A DNA stretch of 64,000 nucleotides from contig NZ_CP021080.1 of NCBI RefSeq assembly GCF_000802245.2, forward strand, positions 4,960,001 to 5,024,000, given 5' to 3'. Below the pieces are notes generated by a model. The model made no database searches and had not been told where the DNA came from. It worked only from the letters and a program-made list of their open reading frames with translations. Source of the stretch: Streptomyces pluripotens (GTDB lineage: Bacteria > Actinomycetota > Actinomycetes > Streptomycetales > Streptomycetaceae). The position numbers and the translations under genes are program-made. Positions 53,382-61,617 of this stretch are shown one piece after another; positions within the stretch are counted from its first letter, which is position 1, and every line of letters begins with the position of its first letter.

Positions 53382-56300
53382 CTACGCCTCGAACACCTCA
53401 CGCGCCAGCTGCTCCTGCTCGGCCTGGTGGCGCTTGGCGGAGCCCACGGCCGGGGACGAGGAGTGCGGGCGGGAGATCCGGCGCAGGCGTTCGCCGTGCG
53501 GGACGTCCGCCCCGACCGCCAGGTCCAGGTGGTCGATCAGGTTGAGCGCGATGAACGGCCAGGCACCCTGGTTGGCCGGCTCCTCCTGGGCCCAGAGGTA
53601 CTTCTCCGCGTTCGGGTACTTCTTGATCTCCTCCTGGAGCTCGGCACCCGGCAGCGGGTACAGGCGCTCGATGCGGATGATCGCCGTATCGGTGGCGCCG
53701 CGCTTCTTCCGCTCCGCCTCCAGGTCGTAGTAGACCTTGCCGGCGCAGAAGACGACCTTGCGGACCGTGGCCGGGTCGACCGAATCGTCGCCGATGACCG
53801 GGCGGAACTGGCCGTTCGTGAACTCCTCCGCCTTCGAGGCAGCGGCCTTCAGACGCAGCATCGACTTCGGGGTGAAGACGACCAGCGGCTTGTGGTGCGG
53901 GTTGTGCACCTGCCACCGCAGGAGGTGGAAGTAGTTCGACGGGAGCGTGGGCATCGCCACCGTCATGTTGTTCTGCGCGCACAGCTGGAGGAAGCGTTCG
54001 GGGCGCGCGGACGAGTGGTCCGGTCCCTGGCCCTCGTATCCGTGCGGGAGCAGCAGGACCACGCCGGAGGTCTGGCCCCACTTCTGCTCGGCCGAGGTGA
54101 CGAATTCGTCCACGACCGTCTGGGCGCCGTTGACGAAGTCGCCGAACTGCGCCTCCCACATCACCAGCGCGTCGGGGCGGGCCAGCGAGTAGCCGTACTC
54201 GAAGCCCATCGCCGCGTACTCGGAGAGCAGGGAGTTGTAGACGTTCAGGCGGGCCTGGTCGTCGGAGAGGTACTGCAGCGGGGTGTACTCCTCGCCGGTC
54301 TCCCGGTCGATCAGCACCGCGTGGCGCTGGCCGAAGGTGCCACGCTGGGAGTCCTGGCCGGCCAGTCGGACCGGAGTGCCCTCCAGCAGCAGGGAGCCGA
54401 CGGCGAGGGTCTCGCCCATGCCCCAGTCGATCGTGCCGTCCTCGACCATCGATGCACGGCGCTGCAACTGCGGCTGCAGGCGCGGGTGGACGGTGATGTG
54501 GTCGGGCACGTTGACCTGGGACTCGGCGATCCGCTTGACGACCTCCGAGGAGACCGCGGTCGGGACCGTCACCGGGAAGCCGTCCTGGGGTACCGGCACG
54601 CTGCCGGAGAGCGGCTGCGAGGTTGCCTCGCGGACCTCCGTGAAGACCTTCTCCAGCTGGCCCTGGTAGTCCTGAAGTGCCTGCTCGGCCTCGTCCAGAG
54701 TGATGTCGCCACGACCGATCAGGGACTCGGTGTAGAGCTTGCGCACCGAGCGCTTCTTGTCGATCAGGTCGTACATCAGCGGCTGGGTGAAGGCCGGGTT
54801 GTCCGACTCGTTGTGACCGCGGCGGCGGTAGCAGATGAGGTCGATCACCACGTCCTTGTTGAACGCCTGGCGGAACTCGAAGGCGAGCCGCGCCACGCGT
54901 ACGACGGCCTCGGGGTCGTCGCCGTTGACGTGGAAGATCGGCGCCTCGATCATGCGGGCCACGTCCGTGGCGTACATGGAGGAACGCGAGGACTCGGGGG
55001 CCGCGGTGAAGCCGACCTGGTTGTTGATGACGATGTGGACCGTGCCGCCGGTGCGGTAGCCGCGCAGCTGCGACATGTTCAGGGTCTCGGCCACCACGCC
55101 CTGGCCCGCGAAGGCCGCGTCGCCGTGGATCGCCACCGGTAGGACGGTGAAGTCCGTGCCGCCCTTGTTGATGATGTCCTGCTTGGCGCGGGCGACACCC
55201 TCCAGGACCGGGTCGACGGCCTCCAGGTGGGAGGGGTTGGCGACCAGCGAGACCTTGATCTGCTCGCCGTCCAGGCCGGTGAAGGTGCCCTCGGCGCCCA
55301 GGTGGTACTTCACGTCGCCGGAGCCGTGCATCGACTTCGGGTCGAGGTTGCCCTCGAACTCGCGGAAGATCTGCGCGTAGGACTTGCCGACGATGTTCGC
55401 GAGAACGTTCAGCCGGCCGCGGTGGGCCATGCCGATGACGACCTCGTCCAGACGGGACTCGGCGGCCGAGTCGATCACCGCGTCGAGCAGCGGGATGACG
55501 GACTCGCCGCCCTCCAGCGAGAAGCGCTTCTGTCCGACGTACTTGGTCTGCAGGAAGGTCTCGAAGGCTTCCGCCGCGTTCAGCCGGCGCAGGATGCGCA
55601 GCTGCTCCTCGCGCTCCGGCTTGGAGTGGGTGCGCTCCACGCGGTCCTGGATCCACTTGCGCTGCCTGGGGTCCTGGATGTGCATGAACTCGATGCCGGT
55701 GGTGCGGCAGTACGAGTCGCGCAGCACGCCGAGGATGTCGCGCAGCTTCATCATCGACTTGCCGGAGAAGCCGCCGACCGCGAACTCGCGCTCCAGGTCC
55801 CACAGGGTGAGGCCGTGCTCGACGATGTCCAGGTCGGGGTGCTTGCGCTGGCTGTACTCCAACGGGTCAGTGTCGGCCATGACGTGGCCGCGGACCCGGT
55901 AGGAGTGGATCAACTCGAAGACGCGGGCGGCCTTGGTGACGTCGTCGTCGTGCGAGGCGTCGATGTCCTTGAGCCAACGGACCGGCTCGTAGGGGATGCG
56001 CAGCGCCTTGAAGACGTCGTCGTAGAAGCCGTTCTCGCCCAGCAGCAGGTTCGCGACCTGGCGCAGGAACTCGCCGGAGGCGGCACCCTGGATGACCCGG
56101 TGGTCGTAGGTCGACGTCAGCGTCATGACCTTGGAGACACCGAGCTTGTTGAGGGTGTCCTGGCTGGTGCCCTGGAACTCGGCCGGGTAGTCCATGGAGC
56201 CGACGCCCATGATCACGGACTGGCTGGGCATCAGACGCGGGACCGAGTGGACGGTGCCCAGGCCACCGGGGTTGGTCAGGGAGACCGTGACACCGGTGAA

Positions 56301-57170
56301 GTCGTCCATCGTCAGCTTGCCGTCGCGGGCGCGCCGGACGATGTCCTCGTAGGCCTGCCAGAACTCGAAGAAGTTCAGGGTCTCGGCCTTCTTGATGGCG
56401 GCCACGACGAGCTGGCGGTCACCGTTCGGCTTGACCAGGTCGATGGCCAGGCCGAGGTTGACGTGCGGCGGCTTGATCAGGGTCGGCTTGCCGTCCTTGA
56501 CGCCGTAGGACCAGTTCATCGACGGCATGGCCTTGATGGCCTGCACCATCGCATACCCGATGATGTGCGTGAAGGAGATCTTCCCGCCGCGGGCGCGCTT
56601 GAGGTGGTTGTTGATGACGATCCGGTTGTCGAACAGCAGCTTCACCGGGACCGCGCGCACCGAGGTGGCGGTCGGCATCTCCAGTGAGGCGTCCATGTTC
56701 TTCACCACGGCGGCGGCCGGGCCGCGCAGCGTGACCAGCTCGGGGCCTTCCGGGCCCTGGACGGCGGGGGCGGCCTTGGGCTTCGGCTGAGCGGGCGCCG
56801 GTGCGGGCTGCGCCGGCTTGACCGGGGCGGGGGTGGCCTTCGCCGCCGGGGCGGGGGAGGGAGCCGCCACGGCAGGCTTGGGTGCGGCCGGGGCCGCGGG
56901 GGCCGGTGCGGGCTGCGCCTGAGACGCCGTGACGGGGGTTCCTGCGGCCCCCGCGGCCGCAGTACCCGCCGGAGTCGGGGTGGCAGGAGCCCCCGGCTTG
57001 TAGTCGGCGAAGAAGTCCCACCAGGCGCGGTCGACCGAATTCGGGTCCTGGAGGTACTGCTGATAGATCTCGTCGACGAGCCACTCGTTCGGACCGAACG
57101 CGGCCGCGGGGTTCTTCCCGGCGTGGTCGTCGGTGGAGATGCTCGGGTTACTGGGGGACTGTGGCGACAC
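53382..57170 (-). CDS. kgd: multifunctional 2-oxoglutarate dehydrogenase E1/E2 (KGD)
   Basis: 1262 residues catalysing thiamine-dependent decarboxylation of 2-oxoglutarate and succinyl transfer in the TCA cycle. The N-terminus ([30 protein letters not shown]) is the OGDH docking segment. An Ala/Pro linker follows (about 65-150), then a succinyltransferase core (about 155-390, with [17 protein letters not shown]) lacking any lipoyl domain. The E1 part contains [33 protein letters not shown] and [21 protein letters not shown] at 57170 (VSPQSPSN) fits homologues; a GTG at 57197 has no ribosome binding site. Usually regulated by the FHA protein GarA/OdhI. Confidence 0.95.
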   Translation of the reverse strand: MSPQSPSNPSISTDDHAGKNPAAAFGPNEWLVDEIYQQYLQDPNSVDRAWWDFFADYKPGAPATPTPAGTAAAGAAGTPVTASQAQPAPAPAAPAAPKPAVAAPSPAPAAKATPAPVKPAQPAPAPAQPKPKAAPAVQGPEGPELVTLRGPAAAVVKNMDASLEMPTATSVRAVPVKLLFDNRIVINNHLKRARGGKISFTHIIGYAMVQAIKAMPSMNWSYGVKDGKPTLIKPPHVNLGLAIDLVKPNGDRQLVVAAIKKAETLNFFEFWQAYEDIVRRARDGKLTMDDFTGVTVSLTNPGGLGTVHSVPRLMPSQSVIMGVGSMDYPAEFQGTSQDTLNKLGVSKVMTLTSTYDHRVIQGAASGEFLRQVANLLLGENGFYDDVFKALRIPYEPVRWLKDIDASHDDDVTKAARVFELIHSYRVRGHVMADTDPLEYSQRKHPDLDIVEHGLTLWDLEREFAVGGFSGKSMMKLRDILGVLRDSYCRTTGIEFMHIQDPRQRKWIQDRVERTHSKPEREEQLRILRRLNAAEAFETFLQTKYVGQKRFSLEGGESVIPLLDAVIDSAAESRLDEVVIGMAHRGRLNVLANIVGKSYAQIFREFEGNLDPKSMHGSGDVKYHLGAEGTFTGLDGEQIKVSLVANPSHLEAVDPVLEGVARAKQDIINKGGTDFTVLPVAIHGDAAFAGQGVVAETLNMSQLRGYRTGGTVHIVINNQVGFTAAPESSRSSMYATDVARMIEAPIFHVNGDDPEAVVRVARLAFEFRQAFNKDVVIDLICYRRRGHNESDNPAFTQPLMYDLIDKKRSVRKLYTESLIGRGDITLDEAEQALQDYQGQLEKVFTEVREATSQPLSGSVPVPQDGFPVTVPTAVSSEVVKRIAESQVNVPDHITVHPRLQPQLQRRASMVEDGTIDWGMGETLAVGSLLLEGTPVRLAGQDSQRGTFGQRHAVLIDRETGEEYTPLQYLSDDQARLNVYNSLLSEYAAMGFEYGYSLARPDALVMWEAQFGDFVNGAQTVVDEFVTSAEQKWGQTSGVVLLLPHGYEGQGPDHSSARPERFLQLCAQNNMTVAMPTLPSNYFHLLRWQVHNPHHKPLVVFTPKSMLRLKAAASKAEEFTNGQFRPVIGDDSVDPATVRKVVFCAGKVYYDLEAERKKRGATDTAIIRIERLYPLPGAELQEEIKKYPNAEKYLWAQEEPANQGAWPFIALNLIDHLDLAVGADVPHGERLRRISRPHSSSPAVGSAKRHQAEQEQLAREVFEA

Positions 57171-57473
57171 GGCGGCAACCGCCCTCTTCCGCTTCACAAG
57201 GTGATGGACAGCGGGAATAAAGGCTACGCCTCCAAGACCGTGAAGGTCAGGTCGGGCCCGTTCATCGTCGCGTAAGTCACACGAGAAATCTTGTTTCAGG
57301 GCTTGATATGGCGGGAAACAACCGTGGTTCCGCAGATGAGAGGGTGCACAGACGCCGACCCGTCGGCCCCGCGTTCGACACGCGGGGCGGGTCTGTCTTC
57401 AGTCACACGTGTCCAGCTGCGCGAAAACGGCTGGGACGGCGGTGGATCTTGTGCTTCCGATGGGAACTTTACG
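57171..57473 (-). promoter_or_regulatory. 303-bp region between the sensor kinase and kgd, with a hairpin
   Basis: No gene is seen. At 57357-57393 two nested stems pair (GACCCG...CGGGTC and CCCCGCGT...ACGCGGGG), a likely terminator for the upstream two-component operon. The kgd promoter should lie between 57171 and about 57350, which includes an AT-richer stretch. Confidence 0.5.
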
Positions 57474-58598
57474 TCAACTTGGGGCGGAGGACACTCCCGG
57501 AAGGGTGACGATGATCCGGCAGCCACGCTCGGATTCGGCCACACCGATCCGGCCGCCATGCAGATCCACCGCCCACCGGGCGATCGCGAGTCCGAGTCCC
57601 GTACCGCCGTCGCTGCCCGGACCGTGCGGCCGGGGCACCATGCCCCGATTGAACCGCTCGAACACCCGGCGCCACTCCGACCGGGGGATCCCGGGACCCT
57701 CGTCCAGGACCTCCAGTTCCAGCGACTCCGGCTGCGGCCCGCGCCGCGCCTTCACCGTCACACGGCCGTGCGGAGGGCTGTGCTTGACCGCGTTGTCGAT
57801 CAGGTTGGACACCACCTGATGGACCCGCTCGGGGTCGGCGTGCGCGGTGAGCTCCGGCGGGGAGACGTCCAGATGCAGATGGACATCGGTGCGCGTGTGA
57901 CGTCCGGAACCGGAGGCGATGTCCGTTCGGGCCGAGGCGACCATGTTGGCCTCCTTCAGCACGCCCGACAGATACGGCCACACCTCGAAGCGCCGCCGCC
58001 TCAGCGGTACGACGCCGTTGTCGAGGCGGGACAGGTCCAGCAGCGTCTCCACCAGCCGGCCGAGCCGTTCCGTCTGCCTGAGGGCCGTGCGCATGGTCTC
58101 CGGGTCGGCCTCCGTGACGCCGTCGACGATGTTCTCCAGTACTGCGCGCAGCCCGGCGATGGGGGTGCGCAGTTCATGGGAGACGTTCGCCACCAATTCC
58201 TTGCGCTGTCGGTCCTGAGTCTCCAGCTCGTCGGCCATGACGTTGATCGTCCCGGCCAGGTCGCCGAGTTCGTCCCGGCGGTTCTCCTTCACCCGGCGGG
58301 TGTAGTCGCCCTGGGAGATCGACCGGGCGACCGTGTTCATCTCGTCCAGCGGCATGGTGAGCGAGTGCGCCACGAACTGGGTGATCAGCAGGGTGGCGAT
58401 CATCGAGAAGACCGTGATGAAACGCAGCTCCGTCTTGGTGTGCACCGCGATCATCGACAGACCGGTGGTGATCAGCACCGAGATGACGACCAGCGCGCCC
58501 AGTTTGGTCTTGATCGAGAACGGGCGCACGCCGCCCCAGGGTTCCTGCCCGGACTTCCCGGAGCTCCTCGGCGCGGCCTGGCGCCCGTCGCCGCTCAT
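57474..58598 (-). CDS. two-component sensor histidine kinase
   Basis: 374 residues. Two membrane helices (LGALVVISVLITTGLSMIAV and FITVFSMIATLLITQFVAH) with hardly any loop between them suggest sensing within the membrane. A HAMP domain follows (LDEMNTVARSISQGDYTRRV). The HisKA H-box is ANVSHELRTPIAGL, the N-box LIDNAVKH and the G-boxes DEGPGIP and GTGLGLAIAR. It starts with ATG overlapping the response-regulator stop (ATGA). Confidence 0.94.
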   Translation of the reverse strand: MSGDGRQAAPRSSGKSGQEPWGGVRPFSIKTKLGALVVISVLITTGLSMIAVHTKTELRFITVFSMIATLLITQFVAHSLTMPLDEMNTVARSISQGDYTRRVKENRRDELGDLAGTINVMADELETQDRQRKELVANVSHELRTPIAGLRAVLENIVDGVTEADPETMRTALRQTERLGRLVETLLDLSRLDNGVVPLRRRRFEVWPYLSGVLKEANMVASARTDIASGSGRHTRTDVHLHLDVSPPELTAHADPERVHQVVSNLIDNAVKHSPPHGRVTVKARRGPQPESLELEVLDEGPGIPRSEWRRVFERFNRGMVPRPHGPGSDGGTGLGLAIARWAVDLHGGRIGVAESERGCRIIVTLPGVSSAPS

Positions 58599-59335
58599 GG
58601 TGCCGGTGTCTCCAGCGAGTACCCCACACCGTGCACGGTACGGATCCGTTCGGCGCCGATCTTCCGTCGTAGTGCCTTGATGTGGCTGTCGACCGTGCGG
58701 GTGCCGGAGGCATCCGCCCAGTCCCACACCTCGGCCAGCAGCTGCTCCCGGGAGAGCACTGCCCTCGGGGTGTTCGCCAGGCACACCAGGAGATCGAACT
58801 CGGTGGGTGTCAGATGGATGTCCTCCGACTTCACCCGCACCCGGCGCTGGGCGTGGTCGATCTCCAGCTCTCCGAGCCGCAGGATCCCACTGCGCGGGGT
58901 CGTGGCGGCGAGCGTGGCTCGCTCCACCCGCCGCAGCAGCACATGCACGCGTGCCGCCAGCTCCCGCATCGAGAACGGCTTGGTCATGTAGTCGTCGGCG
59001 CCGACCCCGAGCCCGACCAGCATGTCGGTCTCGTCGTCCCGGGCGGTGAGCATCAGCACCGGTACCGGCCGGTGCGCCTGCACCCGCCGGCAGACTTCGA
59101 GCCCGTCGAAGCCGGGCAGCATGACGTCGAGGATCAGCAGGTCGGGCTGCCAGGCCTCGGCCGCGTCGACGGCGGCCGGACCGTCGGCCGCGGTCTGCAC
59201 GAGGAATCCCTCGGCGTGGAGCCGGGCCGCGACGGCGTCGGCGATCGTGGGGTCGTCCTCGACGACCAGCACCCGGCGCTGTGCGCCTGCGGTGGTCGCC
59301 GCCGCGCTGCTCTGGGAGGTGTGTGTCTGCTCCAT
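58595..59335 (-). CDS. two-component response regulator, OmpR/PhoB family
   Basis: 246 residues. Receiver domain: acidic pocket VVEDDPTI, phospho-acceptor Asp in LLILDVMLPG, Thr in LMLTARDD and Lys in YMTKPFS. The C-terminal winged helix is HLTPTEFDLLVCLANTPRAV and RTVDSHIKALRRKIG...RTVHGVGY. It is the first gene of the pair with the kinase. Its regulon is unknown. Confidence 0.94.
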   Translation of the reverse strand: MEQTHTSQSSAAATTAGAQRRVLVVEDDPTIADAVAARLHAEGFLVQTAADGPAAVDAAEAWQPDLLILDVMLPGFDGLEVCRRVQAHRPVPVLMLTARDDETDMLVGLGVGADDYMTKPFSMRELAARVHVLLRRVERATLAATTPRSGILRLGELEIDHAQRRVRVKSEDIHLTPTEFDLLVCLANTPRAVLSREQLLAEVWDWADASGTRTVDSHIKALRRKIGAERIRTVHGVGYSLETPAP

Positions 59336-59457
59336 CGCCCGCCCCTGCTTGTTGCTTTACGGAATCCGTGGGGTGATCCCATGTCTGCGTGGCGCCCGGT
59401 GATCCGTTGATTGATCCGCGCCAGGGCAGCACATTACGGGGACTCGCCGCACTGCCG

Positions 59458-60135
59458 CTATCCAGGCCGGACGGCGAGGTGCACAGCGTCCGGAACGCCC
59501 CGACTAACCGGCACCTCTCGGGTGCACACCTGCCGGAATCTGGCATTCCGCAAGGTTTCTTCAAAATCTGCAGAAGGCTTCGCCGACCACACCGCGAGTA
59601 CTCCGCCAGGTCTCAACACCCTTGCGCAGGCGGCGAGTCCGGCCGGAGAGTAGAGACTTCCATTGCCCTCGGTCACGGTCCAGCCGGGGCCGTTGTCAAT
59701 GTCGAGACACAGTGCGTCGAACGTGTCCGGTGTGTCATGAACGAACGACACGAGGTCGGTCTCCACGACCCGGGTGCGCGCATCGGCGAGCGCGCCCGCC
59801 GACACCTGCGCCAGCGGTCCGTCCCGGTGCCAGTCGATGACGGCGGGTTCCCGCTCCACGACGGTGATCCGCCCCCACCGGGGATTCGCTGCGGCGTGTG
59901 CGAGCGAGAACCCGACCCCCAGCCCCCCGATCAGTACGGTGGGCTCCGGCCGTTCGTCCAGCGCCTCACGGGCGGCGTCGACCAGCAGCCGCTCCGAACG
60001 TCCGTCGGAGGTGTCCATCAGGAAGCAGCCGTTGGCGATGATCTGCAGCAGCGCGCCGTGTCTGCGCAGTACGACCTCGCCGTACGGGCCGTCACGGCGG
60101 TCCAGGACCACGGGGCAGTCGTCTACGGCAGTCAT
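59458..60135 (-). CDS. spermidine-synthase-like methyltransferase-fold protein
   Basis: 225 residues of the polyamine synthase fold: PTVLIGGLGVGFSLAHAAAN (SAM-type glycine loop), ITVVEREPAVIDWHRDGPL (acidic ribose-binding residue), and FDALCLDIDNGPGW (gate region). It lacks the N-terminal beta domain and tetramer contacts of true spermidine synthases, so polyamine synthesis is doubtful; a related transferase activity or a spermine synthase-like orphan role is more likely. ATG at 60135 (MTAVDDCP) is chosen over an upstream ATG. Confidence 0.85.
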   Translation of the reverse strand: MTAVDDCPVVLDRRDGPYGEVVLRRHGALLQIIANGCFLMDTSDGRSERLLVDAAREALDERPEPTVLIGGLGVGFSLAHAAANPRWGRITVVEREPAVIDWHRDGPLAQVSAGALADARTRVVETDLVSFVHDTPDTFDALCLDIDNGPGWTVTEGNGSLYSPAGLAACARVLRPGGVLAVWSAKPSADFEETLRNARFRQVCTREVPVSRGVPDAVHLAVRPG

Positions 60136-60361
60136 GTGCCCATCCTGCTTGAACACCGTTGGATGTTCACCGGAATTGTGGATGACGTCCCTGGACGTGA
60201 CGGTACCCGGGGTGAGCGGGAAACACCCGTTCGTGGGACACGGGGACGTGGACGCATCCAGAGTCTGAGAGGTTTCCGTGAATCCACGTCCGCGTGGCGC
60301 CAGTCACAGACAGCGGACCGGTGGACGCCAAGGGTAGGGGGGACGGAAGGAGCGCCTTGCT

Positions 60362-61204
60362 GTGGAACGGACCGTGACGGGCTCTGCGAAGGCCCTGTCT
60401 CCGCCCTCGCCGGGCAAGCCCCTTCCCGACGACGGCGCCGTCACCGTCCCGGTCGCCGCGGTGACCGATCTGCTCGACGGCGTGCCGCGCCAGCGCGGTG
60501 CCGCGGCTGCCGGCCGGGCAGCGTCGTCCGGGCCGGAGCCGGCCGTGCGGGCACTGCGGCCGTGGTGCTGGCGGCCGTGGCGCCTGCTGCCCACCCCGGC
60601 GGGCACCCCGTTCACCTTCTGCTACGTGGCTGTCCTGGGGGTCACCTCCCTGGTCGCGGCCCTGGCCGATCCCGGTCTCGTCCACGCCCTCCAACAGGGT
60701 TCCAGCACGGATGTGGCCCACCTGGTGCGCACGCCCGTACTGGTGCTGCTGGCGAGCGCGTTGTGGACCGCGGGCGGGGTCGTCTCGCCCTACACGGTCG
60801 CGTTCGTCGTGGTGCTCACTGCCCTGGAACGGAGGACGGGCGGCGTGCGGACCGCCTGCGTGTTCCTGGCTGGGCACGTCCTGGCCACCCTCGCCACCGA
60901 GGTTCCGGTGGGCCTCGCGGTACTGTCCGGGCACCTGCCGGAGACCTCGCTGCACCGCCTGGACTACGGCATCAGCTTCGGTGTCGCCGCCAGCACCGGT
61001 GCGTTGGCCGGGCTGCTCGCCCCCTGGATGCGCTGGCCGCTGCTCGTCCTGACCGGCGGTGTGCTCCTCGACGACCTGCTCGCCTTCCAGGACCCGATGA
61101 CCAACTGGGGCCACCTCATCGCCTTCGCGATCGGTGTCGTCAGCTGGCCGTTGGTCCGGCGCTCGCAGCGGCCCGACGCGGCGCTGTCCGCGGCGTCCCG
61201 ATGA
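60362..61204 (+). CDS. rhomboid-like integral membrane protein
   Basis: 280 residues: about 80 cytoplasmic residues, then six hydrophobic helices. The fifth or so contains LDYGISFGVAASTGALAG (a Ser in the place of the rhomboid GxSG nucleophile, but GISF rather than GxSG) and the last has NWGHLIAFAIGVV (His). It is therefore rhomboid-like, with unproven protease activity. GTG at 60362 follows AAGGAG by about 10 nt. Confidence 0.8.
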   Translation: MERTVTGSAKALSPPSPGKPLPDDGAVTVPVAAVTDLLDGVPRQRGAAAAGRAASSGPEPAVRALRPWCWRPWRLLPTPAGTPFTFCYVAVLGVTSLVAALADPGLVHALQQGSSTDVAHLVRTPVLVLLASALWTAGGVVSPYTVAFVVVLTALERRTGGVRTACVFLAGHVLATLATEVPVGLAVLSGHLPETSLHRLDYGISFGVAASTGALAGLLAPWMRWPLLVLTGGVLLDDLLAFQDPMTNWGHLIAFAIGVVSWPLVRRSQRPDAALSAASR

Positions 61205-61617
61205 TCCACGGCCCCCCGGCTGCCTGACGGCCTTCCGGCGCTGCCGTGGGCGTCGGGGTGCTGGCGGGGCGGGGCTCGCCGACGGGTGCGCCGCCGGAGC
61301 CTGCCTCCGTGTCGTTCAGCTGCCCGGGTCCGCGGTCGCCGAGTGCGGCGGGGTGCGTGCCCCGGAGCTGATCGGGAACCGGTTCCCCGCCCGGGCGCTC
61401 ATGCGCGGGGCAGCGGTGTGCCGGGGTGGGGTGCCGCGGCGCCGCCGACCGCCGCACGGTGCCGCGGGCGGTGCGGATCGGGCCTGGCCATGCCGCCTCA
61501 CCTGCCCAGATCCCGTGCTGTGCGGTGATCGCCCACAGCGAACAAGGACCCGGGAACATTCGCGGTTTCCCACGCATTGAGTCTGTACAGCTCAAGTTGA
61601 CTGCCAAAGGGGAGATC
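61205..61617 (+). promoter_or_regulatory. 413-bp lon upstream region
   Basis: No gene is supported; the long minus-strand frames here are GC artefacts extending from the antisense of lon. The last 50 bp hold the HspR operator and the AAAGGGGAG ribosome binding site. Confidence 0.45.
61576..61596 (+). promoter_or_regulatory. HAIR element (HspR operator) of lon
   Basis: The site reads ATTGAGT, 7 nt, GCTCAAG: it matches the HAIR consensus CTTGAGT-N7-ACTCAAG at 12 of 14 positions with exact spacing, 21 bp upstream of the lon start. HspR control of lon is established in Streptomyces lividans. Confidence 0.85.

Noticed and set aside
52641..55142. 833-residue plus-strand frame across the end of the TPR gene and kgd
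   Set aside because: It is antisense or out of frame to two strongly supported genes, its translation is Arg/Gly/Val-rich without motifs, and long antisense frames are normal at this GC content.
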